Shown piece by piece: positions 17,056 through 24,394 of a stretch of DNA of 64,000 nt. A program made the translations under genes and the position numbers. Under the pieces are notes generated by a model. The model saw only the letters and a list, made by a program, of their open reading frames with translations, searched no databases and had not been told where the DNA came from. Each line of letters opens with the position of its first letter. Position 1 is the first letter of the stretch. This stretch comes from Leifsonia shinshuensis. Its GTDB lineage: Bacteria > Actinomycetota > Actinomycetes > Actinomycetales > Microbacteriaceae. The DNA is taken from the NCBI RefSeq assembly GCF_013410375.1, contig NZ_JACCFL010000001.1:744001-808000 (forward strand), read 5' to 3'.

Positions 17056-17681
17056 CCCCCGTCTTCGCCCACGGCAGCCTCCGCCTCTACCTGCTCAGCC
17101 TCCTGGCCGAGGAGCCGCGCCACGGCTACGAGCTCATCCAGGCGCTGAGCGACCGCTTCGGCGGCACGTACGTCCCGAGCGCCGGCACCATCTACCCCCG
17201 GCTGGCGAAGCTGGAGGAGGAGGGGCTGGTCACCAAGACGACGGACGGCCGAAAGACCGTCTACGCGATCACCGACGCCGGCCGCGCCGAGCTCGCCGCC
17301 CGCGAGCCCGAGCTGGACGCGATCGAGGACGAGGTCACCGACTCCGTCCGCCGGCTCGCGGACGAGGTCCGGGCCGGCGTGAACGACGCCATGCGCACCC
17401 TGCGCGCCGAGCTGGCCTCGGCGGCGCGGGAGGCCAAGCGCGACGCGCACCGGGTCGACGCGCGGCAGGAGGCGCGCGAGGCGGGCCGGGACGCGCGCGC
17501 GGCCGCGAACGCGGCGGCGCGAGAGGCGGAGGTCGCGATCAACGAGTTCCGCCAGCAGCTGCGCACCGACCTGCGCTCCCAGGCGGCGCGCGGCGCGCTC
17601 CCGGAGGACGTCGTGCCGCTTCTCAAGAACGAGCTGCTCCGTGTGCGCCGGGCGATCGTCGAGGCGATCGGCCGCGGCTGA
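17052..17681 (+). CDS. PadR-family transcriptional regulator
   Basis: GTG 17052 overlaps the DUF4097 stop. The 209-residue protein has the PadR winged helix at residues 8-85 (LYLLSLLAEEPRHGYELIQAL, GTIYPRLAKLEEEGLV). A long Ala/Arg/Glu-rich helical segment (about 95-180) probably forms a coiled coil, longer than the usual PadR C-terminal helix. It likely represses its own operon through the twin palindromes at 16111-16153. Confidence 0.9.
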   Translation: MTPVFAHGSLRLYLLSLLAEEPRHGYELIQALSDRFGGTYVPSAGTIYPRLAKLEEEGLVTKTTDGRKTVYAITDAGRAELAAREPELDAIEDEVTDSVRRLADEVRAGVNDAMRTLRAELASAAREAKRDAHRVDARQEAREAGRDARAAANAAAREAEVAINEFRQQLRTDLRSQAARGALPEDVVPLLKNELLRVRRAIVEAIGRG

Positions 17682-17862
17682 AATCGGCCGGTGAGAGCGG
17701 GTTTTCGGAAGAATCCCAGAAAGTCTCAGCCCATGCTCATCTCGCTCCCAGTGAGGCCGATGACGAGCCGACTCCCGCGAGAATCCGCGGCAACGGACGC
17801 TCCGCGGGGCGCCGACCCAGTGTTGGCGGAATCCCGGACCGGCGAGGACGCGACGCGCCGAT

Positions 17863-17890
17863 TTGACAGCATTTTGGCAGCGAGTATTCT
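17863..17890 (+). promoter_or_regulatory. Strong sigma-70-like promoter of the KimA-like gene
   Basis: A perfect TTGACA (17863-17868), a 16-nt spacer and TATTCT (17885-17890) precede GTG 17899 by 8 nt. Transcription would begin at or within 1-2 nt of the start codon, leaving no room for a 5' riboswitch. Confidence 0.75.
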
Positions 17891-17898
17891 CGACCCTC

Positions 17899-20097
17899 GT
17901 GACAAATGAGGGGAGATCCCCGAAGCGCTGGTTGATCGGCGACCCGCTGCCGAGCGAGAAGCTCGAAGGGCAGCTGCTCCCGAAGCACCTCGCCCTACCC
18001 ATCTTCGCCAGCGACGCACTGTCCAGCGTCGCGTACGCGCCGCAGGAACTCCTGATGATCCTGCTGCTGGGCGGGCTGTCCTTCCTGACGTTCGCGCCCT
18101 GGGTCGCGGCGGCCGTCGTCGTCCTGATGATCACCGTGGTGCTGAGCTACCGCCAGCTGGTCAAGGCCTACCCCTCGGGTGGCGGCGACTACGAGGTGGC
18201 GCACAAGAACCTCGGTGAGAAGGCCGGTCTGGTCGTCGCCTCCGCCCTGCTCGTCGACTACGTGCTGACCGTCGCCGTGTCGGTCGCGTCCGGCGTCGAC
18301 AATGTCATCTCCGCGCTGCCGTTCCTCGCGCCGTGGCGGGTCGAGCTCGCCGTGCTCTGCGTGATCATCCTCGCCGCGGTCAACCTCCGCGGCGTTCGCG
18401 AGTCCAGCAAGGCGTTCGCGCTGCCGACCTACATCTTCATCGGCAGCATTGCGGTGATGATCGTCACCGCGCTCGTCCGCACCGTCCTGGGGAGCGCGCC
18501 GGTCGCGGAGTCGGCCGGCTACGTCGTGCACACCAGCAGCGTCACGCAGGCGGCGATGGTGCTGCTCCTCCTGCGCGCCTTCTCCAGCGGCTGTTCCGCG
18601 CTGACCGGTGTGGAGGCCGTCGCCAACGGCGTCCCCGCCTTCCGGACGCCCAAGATCCGCAACGCCCGCACCACGTTGGCGATGATGGGCGGCATCGCGA
18701 TCGTCCTGTTCGCCGGCCTCACCGCCACCGCGTTGATCAGCGGCGTGCACTACGCGGAGAACCCGTGCGACCTGCAGGGCTGGGCCCAGTGCGCCACCTC
18801 CCCGCAGCGCTCGCTGATCGCGCAGATCGCCGCGGCGACGTTCGGCAACAACACCTTCTTCTTCTTCATCGTGCAGGCCGCCACCGCGGTCGTGCTGCTG
18901 CTAGCCGCGAACACCGCCTTCAACGGATTCCCGCTGCTCGGCTCGGTGCTCGCCCGCGACTCCTACGCACCCAAGGCACTCAACACCCGCGGCGACCGGC
19001 TCGTCTACTCGAACGGCATGATCCTGCTGGCGCTCGCCGCGACGGTCCTGCTGCTCGTCTACCAGGCGAACCTGACGCAGCTCATCCAGCTGTACATCAT
19101 CGGCGTCTTCGTCTCGTTCACGCTCGGCCAGTCCGGGATGGTGAAGCACTGGGTCACGATGCTGCGCGGCAGCGGCACGGACGGCGCGGCCGTGCTGAGC
19201 CAGCGCGAGCGCAGCAGCATCGTCCGTTCGCTCTGCATCAATGCGTTCGGCGCGACCCTGACCTTCGTCGTCCTCATCGTGGTGACGATCACGAAGTTCA
19301 CGCACGGCGCCTACCTCGTCTTCATCTTCATGCCGATCCTCTGGTTCCTGATGCTCGGCGTGAACCGGTACTACCGGGACGTGGAGAAGGAGATCGAGGT
19401 CGACCCGGTCACGACCTTCGGCAGCGTCGGCGACCACGCCGTCGTCCTCATCGGCAAGATGCAGAAGCCGGCGTTGAAGGCGCTGGACTACGCGATCGCG
19501 GCGCGGCACGACTCGATCGAGGCGGTCCACGTCTCCATCGAGGAGGAGGCCACGCAGAAGCTGCAGCGGCAGTGGATCGAGCAGAACATCCACGTCCCGC
19601 TGACGATCATCGAGTCGCCGTACCGCGAGTTCGGCGTGCCGGTGATCAAGTACCTCAAGCACCGCCGCGAGGAGCACGGCTCCGAGGTCGTGACGGTCTA
19701 CCTGCCGCAGTACATCGTCGGCCACTGGTGGGAGTCGCTGCTGCACAACCACCGCGCCCGCCGGCTGAGCAAGCAGCTCATGCTGTGCCACGGCGTCACC
19801 GTCGCGCTCGTCCCGTGGCTGCTCGACTCGTCGTCGCTGATCTACGGCCGCCGGTCGCGCCCGCTGCCGGGACAGGACCGGCGCGGCGAGCCGACGCGCC
19901 CGATCGCGCGGCGTCCGCTGGCGCCGGCGTCGGCGGCGCGAGCGCGGATCCACATCCACCCGACGCCCATCACCTCGGGGGAGCAGAGCGAGTTCGCGGC
20001 TCCCGGGGAGCTGGCGGTGCCGCCGGTGGGTGGGAGCGAGCGTGCGTCGCAAGGCTCCGGCGAGCAGGAGGCCGTGCCGGCCAAGGCGAAGCGCTAG
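17899..20097 (+). CDS. kimA: KimA-type APC superfamily potassium permease
   Basis: The 732-residue protein closely follows the Bacillus KimA layout: RWLIGDPLPSEK near the start, the SDALSSVAYAPQELLMIL motif, SYRQLVKAYPSGGGDYEV, the AFSSGCSALTGVEAVANGVPAF segment, and 12 membrane helices to about residue 485. A cytoplasmic domain follows (about 500-650) with the AIAARHDSIEAVHVSIEE and VTVYLPQYIVGHWWESLLHN segments. KimA imports K+ by proton symport and in Bacillus is inhibited by c-di-AMP. An extra tail of about 90 residues, rich in Pro, Arg and Ala, has no counterpart there. The start is fixed by the promoter. Its stop overlaps the convergent hydrolase gene by 3 bp. Confidence 0.85.
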   Translation: MTNEGRSPKRWLIGDPLPSEKLEGQLLPKHLALPIFASDALSSVAYAPQELLMILLLGGLSFLTFAPWVAAAVVVLMITVVLSYRQLVKAYPSGGGDYEVAHKNLGEKAGLVVASALLVDYVLTVAVSVASGVDNVISALPFLAPWRVELAVLCVIILAAVNLRGVRESSKAFALPTYIFIGSIAVMIVTALVRTVLGSAPVAESAGYVVHTSSVTQAAMVLLLLRAFSSGCSALTGVEAVANGVPAFRTPKIRNARTTLAMMGGIAIVLFAGLTATALISGVHYAENPCDLQGWAQCATSPQRSLIAQIAAATFGNNTFFFFIVQAATAVVLLLAANTAFNGFPLLGSVLARDSYAPKALNTRGDRLVYSNGMILLALAATVLLLVYQANLTQLIQLYIIGVFVSFTLGQSGMVKHWVTMLRGSGTDGAAVLSQRERSSIVRSLCINAFGATLTFVVLIVVTITKFTHGAYLVFIFMPILWFLMLGVNRYYRDVEKEIEVDPVTTFGSVGDHAVVLIGKMQKPALKALDYAIAARHDSIEAVHVSIEEEATQKLQRQWIEQNIHVPLTIIESPYREFGVPVIKYLKHRREEHGSEVVTVYLPQYIVGHWWESLLHNHRARRLSKQLMLCHGVTVALVPWLLDSSSLIYGRRSRPLPGQDRRGEPTRPIARRPLAPASAARARIHIHPTPITSGEQSEFAAPGELAVPPVGGSERASQGSGEQEAVPAKAKR

Positions 20098-20818
20098 CCG
20101 CCTGACAACCGCAGCGCCGGCCCGTGGCCGGGCAGCACCCAGCGCGCGTCGCACAGGCTGAGCCTCCGAGCGCTCGCCTCCGCCCCGGCCGCGTCGTGGT
20201 GGAAGAACGCCGGCAGCTGTTGCAGCTCGCCCTCGTCGTCGAGCAGCGCGTGTCCGGAGACGAGCGCGTCGCCCGTGATGAGGACCTCGGCGTCCGGCTC
20301 GAAGAAGCAGGCGTGGCCCGTCGTGTGGCCGGGGGTCGGCAGCACCTCCAAGCGGTGCCCGGTCGACAGTTCGAGCACGTCGGCCGTGATCGCCTGCGCC
20401 GCCGCGACGCCGACGTCGCCGAGACCGCCCGCGCGGATGGCCGAGACCGCCCACGGGATGGTGCCCGGCGGAGCGCGACCGGCATCAGATCCGCGACCGT
20501 CACCTGCTCCGTGACCTCACGGCGGACGTTCGGCAGCTCGCCCGGGGCGGCCAGCACCTCCACCCCGGAGCGCTCGCTGTAGTCGCGCGCCGCGCCGAGG
20601 TGGTCGGAGTGCCCGTGCGTGACGACGATGCGGGAAAGGGCCGAGACCTCGAGCCCCGTCGCGGCGATCGACTTCTCGACCAGCGGGCGGTCGGCCGGAT
20701 AGCCGCAGTCGACCAGCTCGACGTGCCCGCGCCCGTGGAAGACGGTCCAGTTGGAGGCCGGTCCCTCGACGAAGAGGATGCCGGGGGCGACGGTGGTCAT
20801 CGAACGGATTTCACGCAC
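20094..20818 (-). pseudogene. Metallo-beta-lactamase fold hydrolase, single-base frameshift
   Basis: This encodes an MBL-fold hydrolase of about 240 residues. The upstream half has APGILFVEGPASNWTVF and the metal motif THGHSDHLG; the downstream half has TPGHTTGHACFF, ITGDALVSGH and the final VLPGHGP motif. The frame breaks at the CCC run 20464-20466 (plus strand); one more G on the coding strand joins ALRR to GTIPWAVSAIRAGG. The start is likely GTG 20818, since TACTGT lies 6 nt upstream of it and no ribosome binding site precedes ATG 20800. All metal ligands survive across the two frames, which favours a recent event or sequencing error. Confidence 0.8.
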
Positions 20819-20841
20819 ACGCAGACAGTATCGCGCCGAGC

Positions 20842-20872
20842 TTGACCTTGACGTAACGTCAACTTCTAACGT
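20842..20872 (+). promoter_or_regulatory. MerR-type promoter with operator in a 19-bp spacer
   Basis: TTGACC (20842-20847) and TAACGT (20867-20872) are separated by exactly 19 bp, the stretched spacing typical of MerR-family targets. The spacer holds the perfect palindrome TTGACGTAACGTCAA (20848-20862). This is the expected autoregulatory site of the TipA-like regulator downstream. Confidence 0.85.
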
Positions 20873-20903
20873 GGTTAGCGCATCCCACGAGAGGAGACGG
20901 ATC

Positions 20904-21680
20904 ATGGTGGAGGCGACCGTGGACTGGAGCATCCAGGACATCGCGCGCATCGCCGGCACGACGAGCAGGACGCTGCGTCACTACGACGAGCTCGGCCTGC
21001 TCCCGCCGAGCCGGATCGCCGCCAACGGCTACCGCCACTACGACCGCGACTCCCTCGTGCGGCTGCAGCGCATCCTCCTGCTGCGGGACCTCGGGCTCGG
21101 CCTCCCGGCCATCGCCCGCGTGCTCGACGACCGGCAGGATGCGGTCCCCGCGCTGCGCGACCACCTGACGTGGCTGCGCAGTGAGCGGGAGCGGCTGGCG
21201 CGGCAGATCGCGTCGGTCGAGTCGACGATCCACGCTGTGGAGGAAGGAGGGGAGATCGTGGCTGAGGAGATGTTCGACGGCTTCGACCACACCCAGTACA
21301 AGGAGGAGGTCGAGGAGCGCTGGGGGAAGGACGCGTACGCGGCGTCCGACCGCTGGTGGCGCGGGATGACCGCTGAGGAGCGCTCAGGCTGGCAGCAGCG
21401 GCAGAAGGCGCTCGCCGCCGACTGGACGGCCGCCGCCGCGCGGGGGGTCGACCCTGGGTCGGAGGAGGCGCAGGCGCTCGCGCGCCGGCACGCCGACTGG
21501 CTGGCCGACATCCCGGGCACGCCCGGCTACGGCACGGGCGCGCCGCGTCCGGCCTATCTGACCGGGCTCGGCGACATGTACGTCGCCGACCCGCGCTTCG
21601 CCGCCAACTACGGCGGCGTGGAGGGCGCCACCTTCGTGCGCGACGCCCTCCGCATCTACGCCGAGTCCCTGCCCGCCTGA
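20904..21680 (+). CDS. TipA-like MerR regulator with TipAS antibiotic-binding domain
   Basis: ATG 20904 follows GAGGAG. The 258-residue protein has a MerR HTH at residues 7-75 (SIQDIARIAGTTSRTLRHYDELGLLPPSRI), a coiled dimerisation helix (about 76-115) and a C-terminal TipAS domain (about 125-255, starting FDGFDHTQYKEEVEERWG). TipA proteins bind thiopeptides and other drugs and activate their own promoter. The 19-bp-spacer promoter immediately upstream supports autoactivation. No resistance gene follows, so this may act as a drug sink as well as a sensor. Confidence 0.9.
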   Translation: MVEATVDWSIQDIARIAGTTSRTLRHYDELGLLPPSRIAANGYRHYDRDSLVRLQRILLLRDLGLGLPAIARVLDDRQDAVPALRDHLTWLRSERERLARQIASVESTIHAVEEGGEIVAEEMFDGFDHTQYKEEVEERWGKDAYAASDRWWRGMTAEERSGWQQRQKALAADWTAAAARGVDPGSEEAQALARRHADWLADIPGTPGYGTGAPRPAYLTGLGDMYVADPRFAANYGGVEGATFVRDALRIYAESLPA

Positions 21681-21702
21681 CCCTCGCCCCCTCGCCTGCC
21701 CG

Positions 21703-21760
21703 CGAGCACAGGAAAACCGTCGCGATCCGGACCCGGATCACGACGGTTTTCCTGTGCTCG
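21703..21760. terminator. Bidirectional terminator in a 58-bp near-perfect palindrome
   Basis: Arms of 28 bp (21703-21730 and 21733-21760) pair with one mismatch around a 2-nt loop. The inner GC-rich stem is followed by TTTT on either strand, as expected for a two-way intrinsic terminator between the convergent TipA-like and YczE-like genes. Confidence 0.8.
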
Positions 21761-21785
21761 GCAGCTGGCGGGGTGCGGGAGCGGG

Positions 21786-22694
21786 TCAGGCGCGGCGGGT
21801 GCGGGGGCGGCGGGAGCGGCCGGTGAGGCGGTCGTCGAGCCAGTGGGCGGCGATGAGGCGGGACGGGCGCGCGGCCGGCGGCTCGGCGGGGGCGCGGTCG
21901 GGTTGCGGGCCGCGCACCAGCGGGGAGTCCGCGCGGTCCACCGCACGCGACCGGGCGGCAGCGTCGGACTCGAGCAGGATGCCGTCTCGCACGTCGAAAC
22001 GGACGGCATCCCGCTCGTCCGCACCCTCCGCGCGGAGGCCGGGGCCCTGCTCCGCCGTGCCTTCCAGCTCGCCCTCCAGCGCGGCGTCCGCGGGCGCGGG
22101 CTCCGGCAGCCGGATGGCGAAGAACGGGAGGGTGAGACTGCACAGCGGCCCGACCAGCAGCGCGAACGCGAGCGTCCCGATGCCGACGTTGCCGCCGAGG
22201 AACCAGCCGATGATGAGCACCGTGACCTCGATCGCCGTCCGCACGGCCCAGATCGGGCGTCCGGTGCGGGCGTGCAGGCCGGTCATCAGCCCGTCGCGCG
22301 GTCCCGGGCCGAGCTTCGGCCCGATGTAGAGGCCGGTCGCGACCGCGAGCAGCAGCAGGCCGGCGGCGAACACCAGCACCTGCGCCCACAGCACGGTCTG
22401 CTGCGGGATGAGCCACAGCCCGAGCTGCGCGCTCGGCCCGACCAGGAGCACGTTCAGCACGGTCCCGAGCCCCGGCCGCTGCCGCAGCGGGATCCAGAAC
22501 GCCAGCACGACGAGCCCGACCAGGTTGGTCACCAGCCCGAACGGGATGCCGGTCTTGTACGACACACCCTGCGCCAGCACGTCCCACGGCGAGACGCCGA
22601 TCCCCGCGCGGACCATCAGCGCGATCGCGATGCCGTACAGGAACAGTCCGACGAGGAGCTGGCCGATGCGGCGGACGAGGAGGAAACGGGACAT
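21786..22694 (-). CDS. YczE/YitT-like membrane protein
   Basis: ATG 22694 (MSRFLLVRRIGQLLVGL) is taken rather than the in-frame codon at 22715, which lies among regulatory repeats. The 302-residue protein has five or six membrane helices in residues 8-200 with GIGVSPWDVLAQGVS and GPKLGPGPRDGLMTGL, the markers of the YczE family. A hydrophilic tail of about 100 residues follows. YczE is a membrane protein of unclear transport role, usually encoded next to a MocR regulator, as here. It is divergent from that gene. Confidence 0.8.
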   Translation of the reverse strand: MSRFLLVRRIGQLLVGLFLYGIAIALMVRAGIGVSPWDVLAQGVSYKTGIPFGLVTNLVGLVVLAFWIPLRQRPGLGTVLNVLLVGPSAQLGLWLIPQQTVLWAQVLVFAAGLLLLAVATGLYIGPKLGPGPRDGLMTGLHARTGRPIWAVRTAIEVTVLIIGWFLGGNVGIGTLAFALLVGPLCSLTLPFFAIRLPEPAPADAALEGELEGTAEQGPGLRAEGADERDAVRFDVRDGILLESDAAARSRAVDRADSPLVRGPQPDRAPAEPPAARPSRLIAAHWLDDRLTGRSRRPRTRRA

Positions 22695-22713
22695 GTTGAC
22701 AATCCAATCGCTC

Positions 22714-22740
22714 AATTGGCCTTACAACAAGATGCCAATT
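22714..22740. promoter_or_regulatory. Inverted repeat between yczE-like and MocR genes
   Basis: AATTGGC (22714-22720) and GCCAATT (22734-22740) form perfect 7-bp arms around 13 nt. A further CCAAT at 22704-22708 pairs with the ATTGG at 22715-22719. These ATTGG boxes are candidate MocR binding sites in the shared promoter region. Confidence 0.5.
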
Positions 22741-22744
22741 CAGA

Positions 22745-22750
22745 TAAAGT
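22745..22750 (+). promoter_or_regulatory. -10 element of a leaderless promoter (MocR gene)
   Basis: TAAAGT ends 7 nt before ATG 22758. No ribosome binding site lies in between. The inverted repeat at 22714-22740 covers the -35 region. Confidence 0.5.
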
Positions 22751-22757
22751 GGCCCGC

Positions 22758-24254
22758 ATGCCCGACGCCGTTCTGACCGCACGCTCCCTCGAGTCCCTCC
22801 TCGGCGACTGGAGGGGAGCGGCCCCGGGCTACCAGTCGCTGGCCGACCGCGTCCGCCTCCTGGTGCTCGACGGTCGCATCCCGATCGGCACCCGCCTCCC
22901 CGCCGAGCGCGATCTGGCCGGCCGGCTCGACCTGAGCCGCACGACGGTCAGCGCCGCGTACCGGCAGCTCAGGGAGGGCGGCTTCCTCGACAGCGTGCGC
23001 GGCTCCGGAAGCGTCGCGCGCCTCCCCGGCCCGGCGCTCGCCCTCCCCGCGACGGGAGGCGAGGGGATGCTCGACTTCACCAAGGCGGCGCTGCCCGCGG
23101 CCACGTCGCTGCCCGCCGCCGCCCGCGCCGCGGCGGAAGAGCTGCCGCACTTCCTCCCGGACTCCGGCTACGACCCGGTCGGCCTCCCGCACCTGCGCCA
23201 GGCCATCGCCGACCGGTACGCCGAGCGCGGCCTCCCGACCACGGCCGACCAGGTGCTCGTGACGGTGGGGGCCCAGCAGGCCATCGCCCTGATCGCCCGC
23301 ACGTTCCTCTCGCGCGGAGACCGTGCCCTGGTGGAGATGCCGACCTACCCGCACGCGACGGAGGCGCTCAAGCTCGCCGGCGCCCGGCTCCTCCCGATCA
23401 CGGTCACGCCGCCCACCGACGCGCCGCACGCGCTCGCGGCGGACGGCAGCGAGCCCGCTGGGGAGGACGGCTGGGACGCCGACGCTGCCGAGCAGGCGAT
23501 CCGGCGGGCGAACCCGGCCCTGGCGTACCTCATCCCGGACTTCCACAACCCGACCGGCGCCTCCATGTCGCCCGCGACCCGCGAGCGGATCCTGGCGGCC
23601 GCCGCGGCGCACGGCACCGTGGTCGTCGGCGACGAGACGACCGCAGACCTCGACATCGACCGGGTCGGCGAATACCTGCCGCTGCCGCGTTACGCCCATC
23701 GCAGGGCCGGCGACCCGCCCGTCCTGCTGATCGGCTCGGCCTCCAAGAGCCTCTGGGGCGGCCTCCGGATCGGCTGGATCCGCGCCGAGCGCCCGTTGAT
23801 CCAGCGGCTCACGGCGGCCAAGCCGTCGACCGACCTCGGCACGCCCATGATCGAGCAGCTGGTCGTGGCGCGGATGCTGCCGCAGCTCCGCGAGATCCTC
23901 GAGGAGCGCCGGGTGCAGCTCGGCGCGGGGCGGGAGACCGTGCGCCGGCTGGCGGGGGAGGTCTTCCCCGAGTGGCGCCTCCCGCGCCTGCACGGCGGCC
24001 TGGCGGCCTGGGTCGGGATCGGTGCGCCGGTCAGCTCGGCGCTCGCGCTCGCCGCGCGCAACCACGGCCTCCTCATCGCGGCCGGCCCGCGCTTCGGCCT
24101 GGACGGCGCGTTCGAGCGCTTCCTGCGCGTGCCGATCACCTACAGCGAGGAGGAGACGCAGCGCGCCTTCGCCGCGCTGGAGCGCGCCTGGGCCGTCGCG
24201 TCGGCCGAGCCCGCGCCGTACTTCGACGCGGCGGCGCTGCCCAGCGTGGTCTGA
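22758..24254 (+). CDS. MocR-type regulator (GntR HTH fused to aminotransferase domain)
   Basis: The 498-residue protein has a GntR winged helix at residues 15-90 (LPAERDLAGRLDLSRTTVSAAYRQL) and a fold-type I aminotransferase domain (about 105-490). The PLP lysine lies in SASKSLWGGLRIGW, with PDFHNPTG and VVGDETTADLDID as cofactor-pocket segments. MocR proteins sense PLP or amino compounds; the pairing with YczE matches the YczR-YczE arrangement of Bacillus and relatives. It probably regulates yczE from the shared 60-bp intergenic region. Confidence 0.9.
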   Translation: MPDAVLTARSLESLLGDWRGAAPGYQSLADRVRLLVLDGRIPIGTRLPAERDLAGRLDLSRTTVSAAYRQLREGGFLDSVRGSGSVARLPGPALALPATGGEGMLDFTKAALPAATSLPAAARAAAEELPHFLPDSGYDPVGLPHLRQAIADRYAERGLPTTADQVLVTVGAQQAIALIARTFLSRGDRALVEMPTYPHATEALKLAGARLLPITVTPPTDAPHALAADGSEPAGEDGWDADAAEQAIRRANPALAYLIPDFHNPTGASMSPATRERILAAAAAHGTVVVGDETTADLDIDRVGEYLPLPRYAHRRAGDPPVLLIGSASKSLWGGLRIGWIRAERPLIQRLTAAKPSTDLGTPMIEQLVVARMLPQLREILEERRVQLGAGRETVRRLAGEVFPEWRLPRLHGGLAAWVGIGAPVSSALALAARNHGLLIAAGPRFGLDGAFERFLRVPITYSEEETQRAFAALERAWAVASAEPAPYFDAAALPSVV

Positions 24255-24394
24255 GAACTCCTCCACCGGTACCGCGCCGACGAGGACAGACGTGGTACCT
24301 GGGGATGAGGAAGTTGCACAGCCTGCAATGAGATACTTTGGCAGCGCCGCCGTCGTCGCGCGCCAGCAATCACACTCCGCCGAGGGGACCCTCC

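Noticed and set aside
17682..17898. c-di-AMP riboswitch before the KimA-like gene
   Set aside because: The promoter at 17863-17890 places the transcript start at the GTG, and no riboswitch-like stems are seen in the 200 bp upstream.
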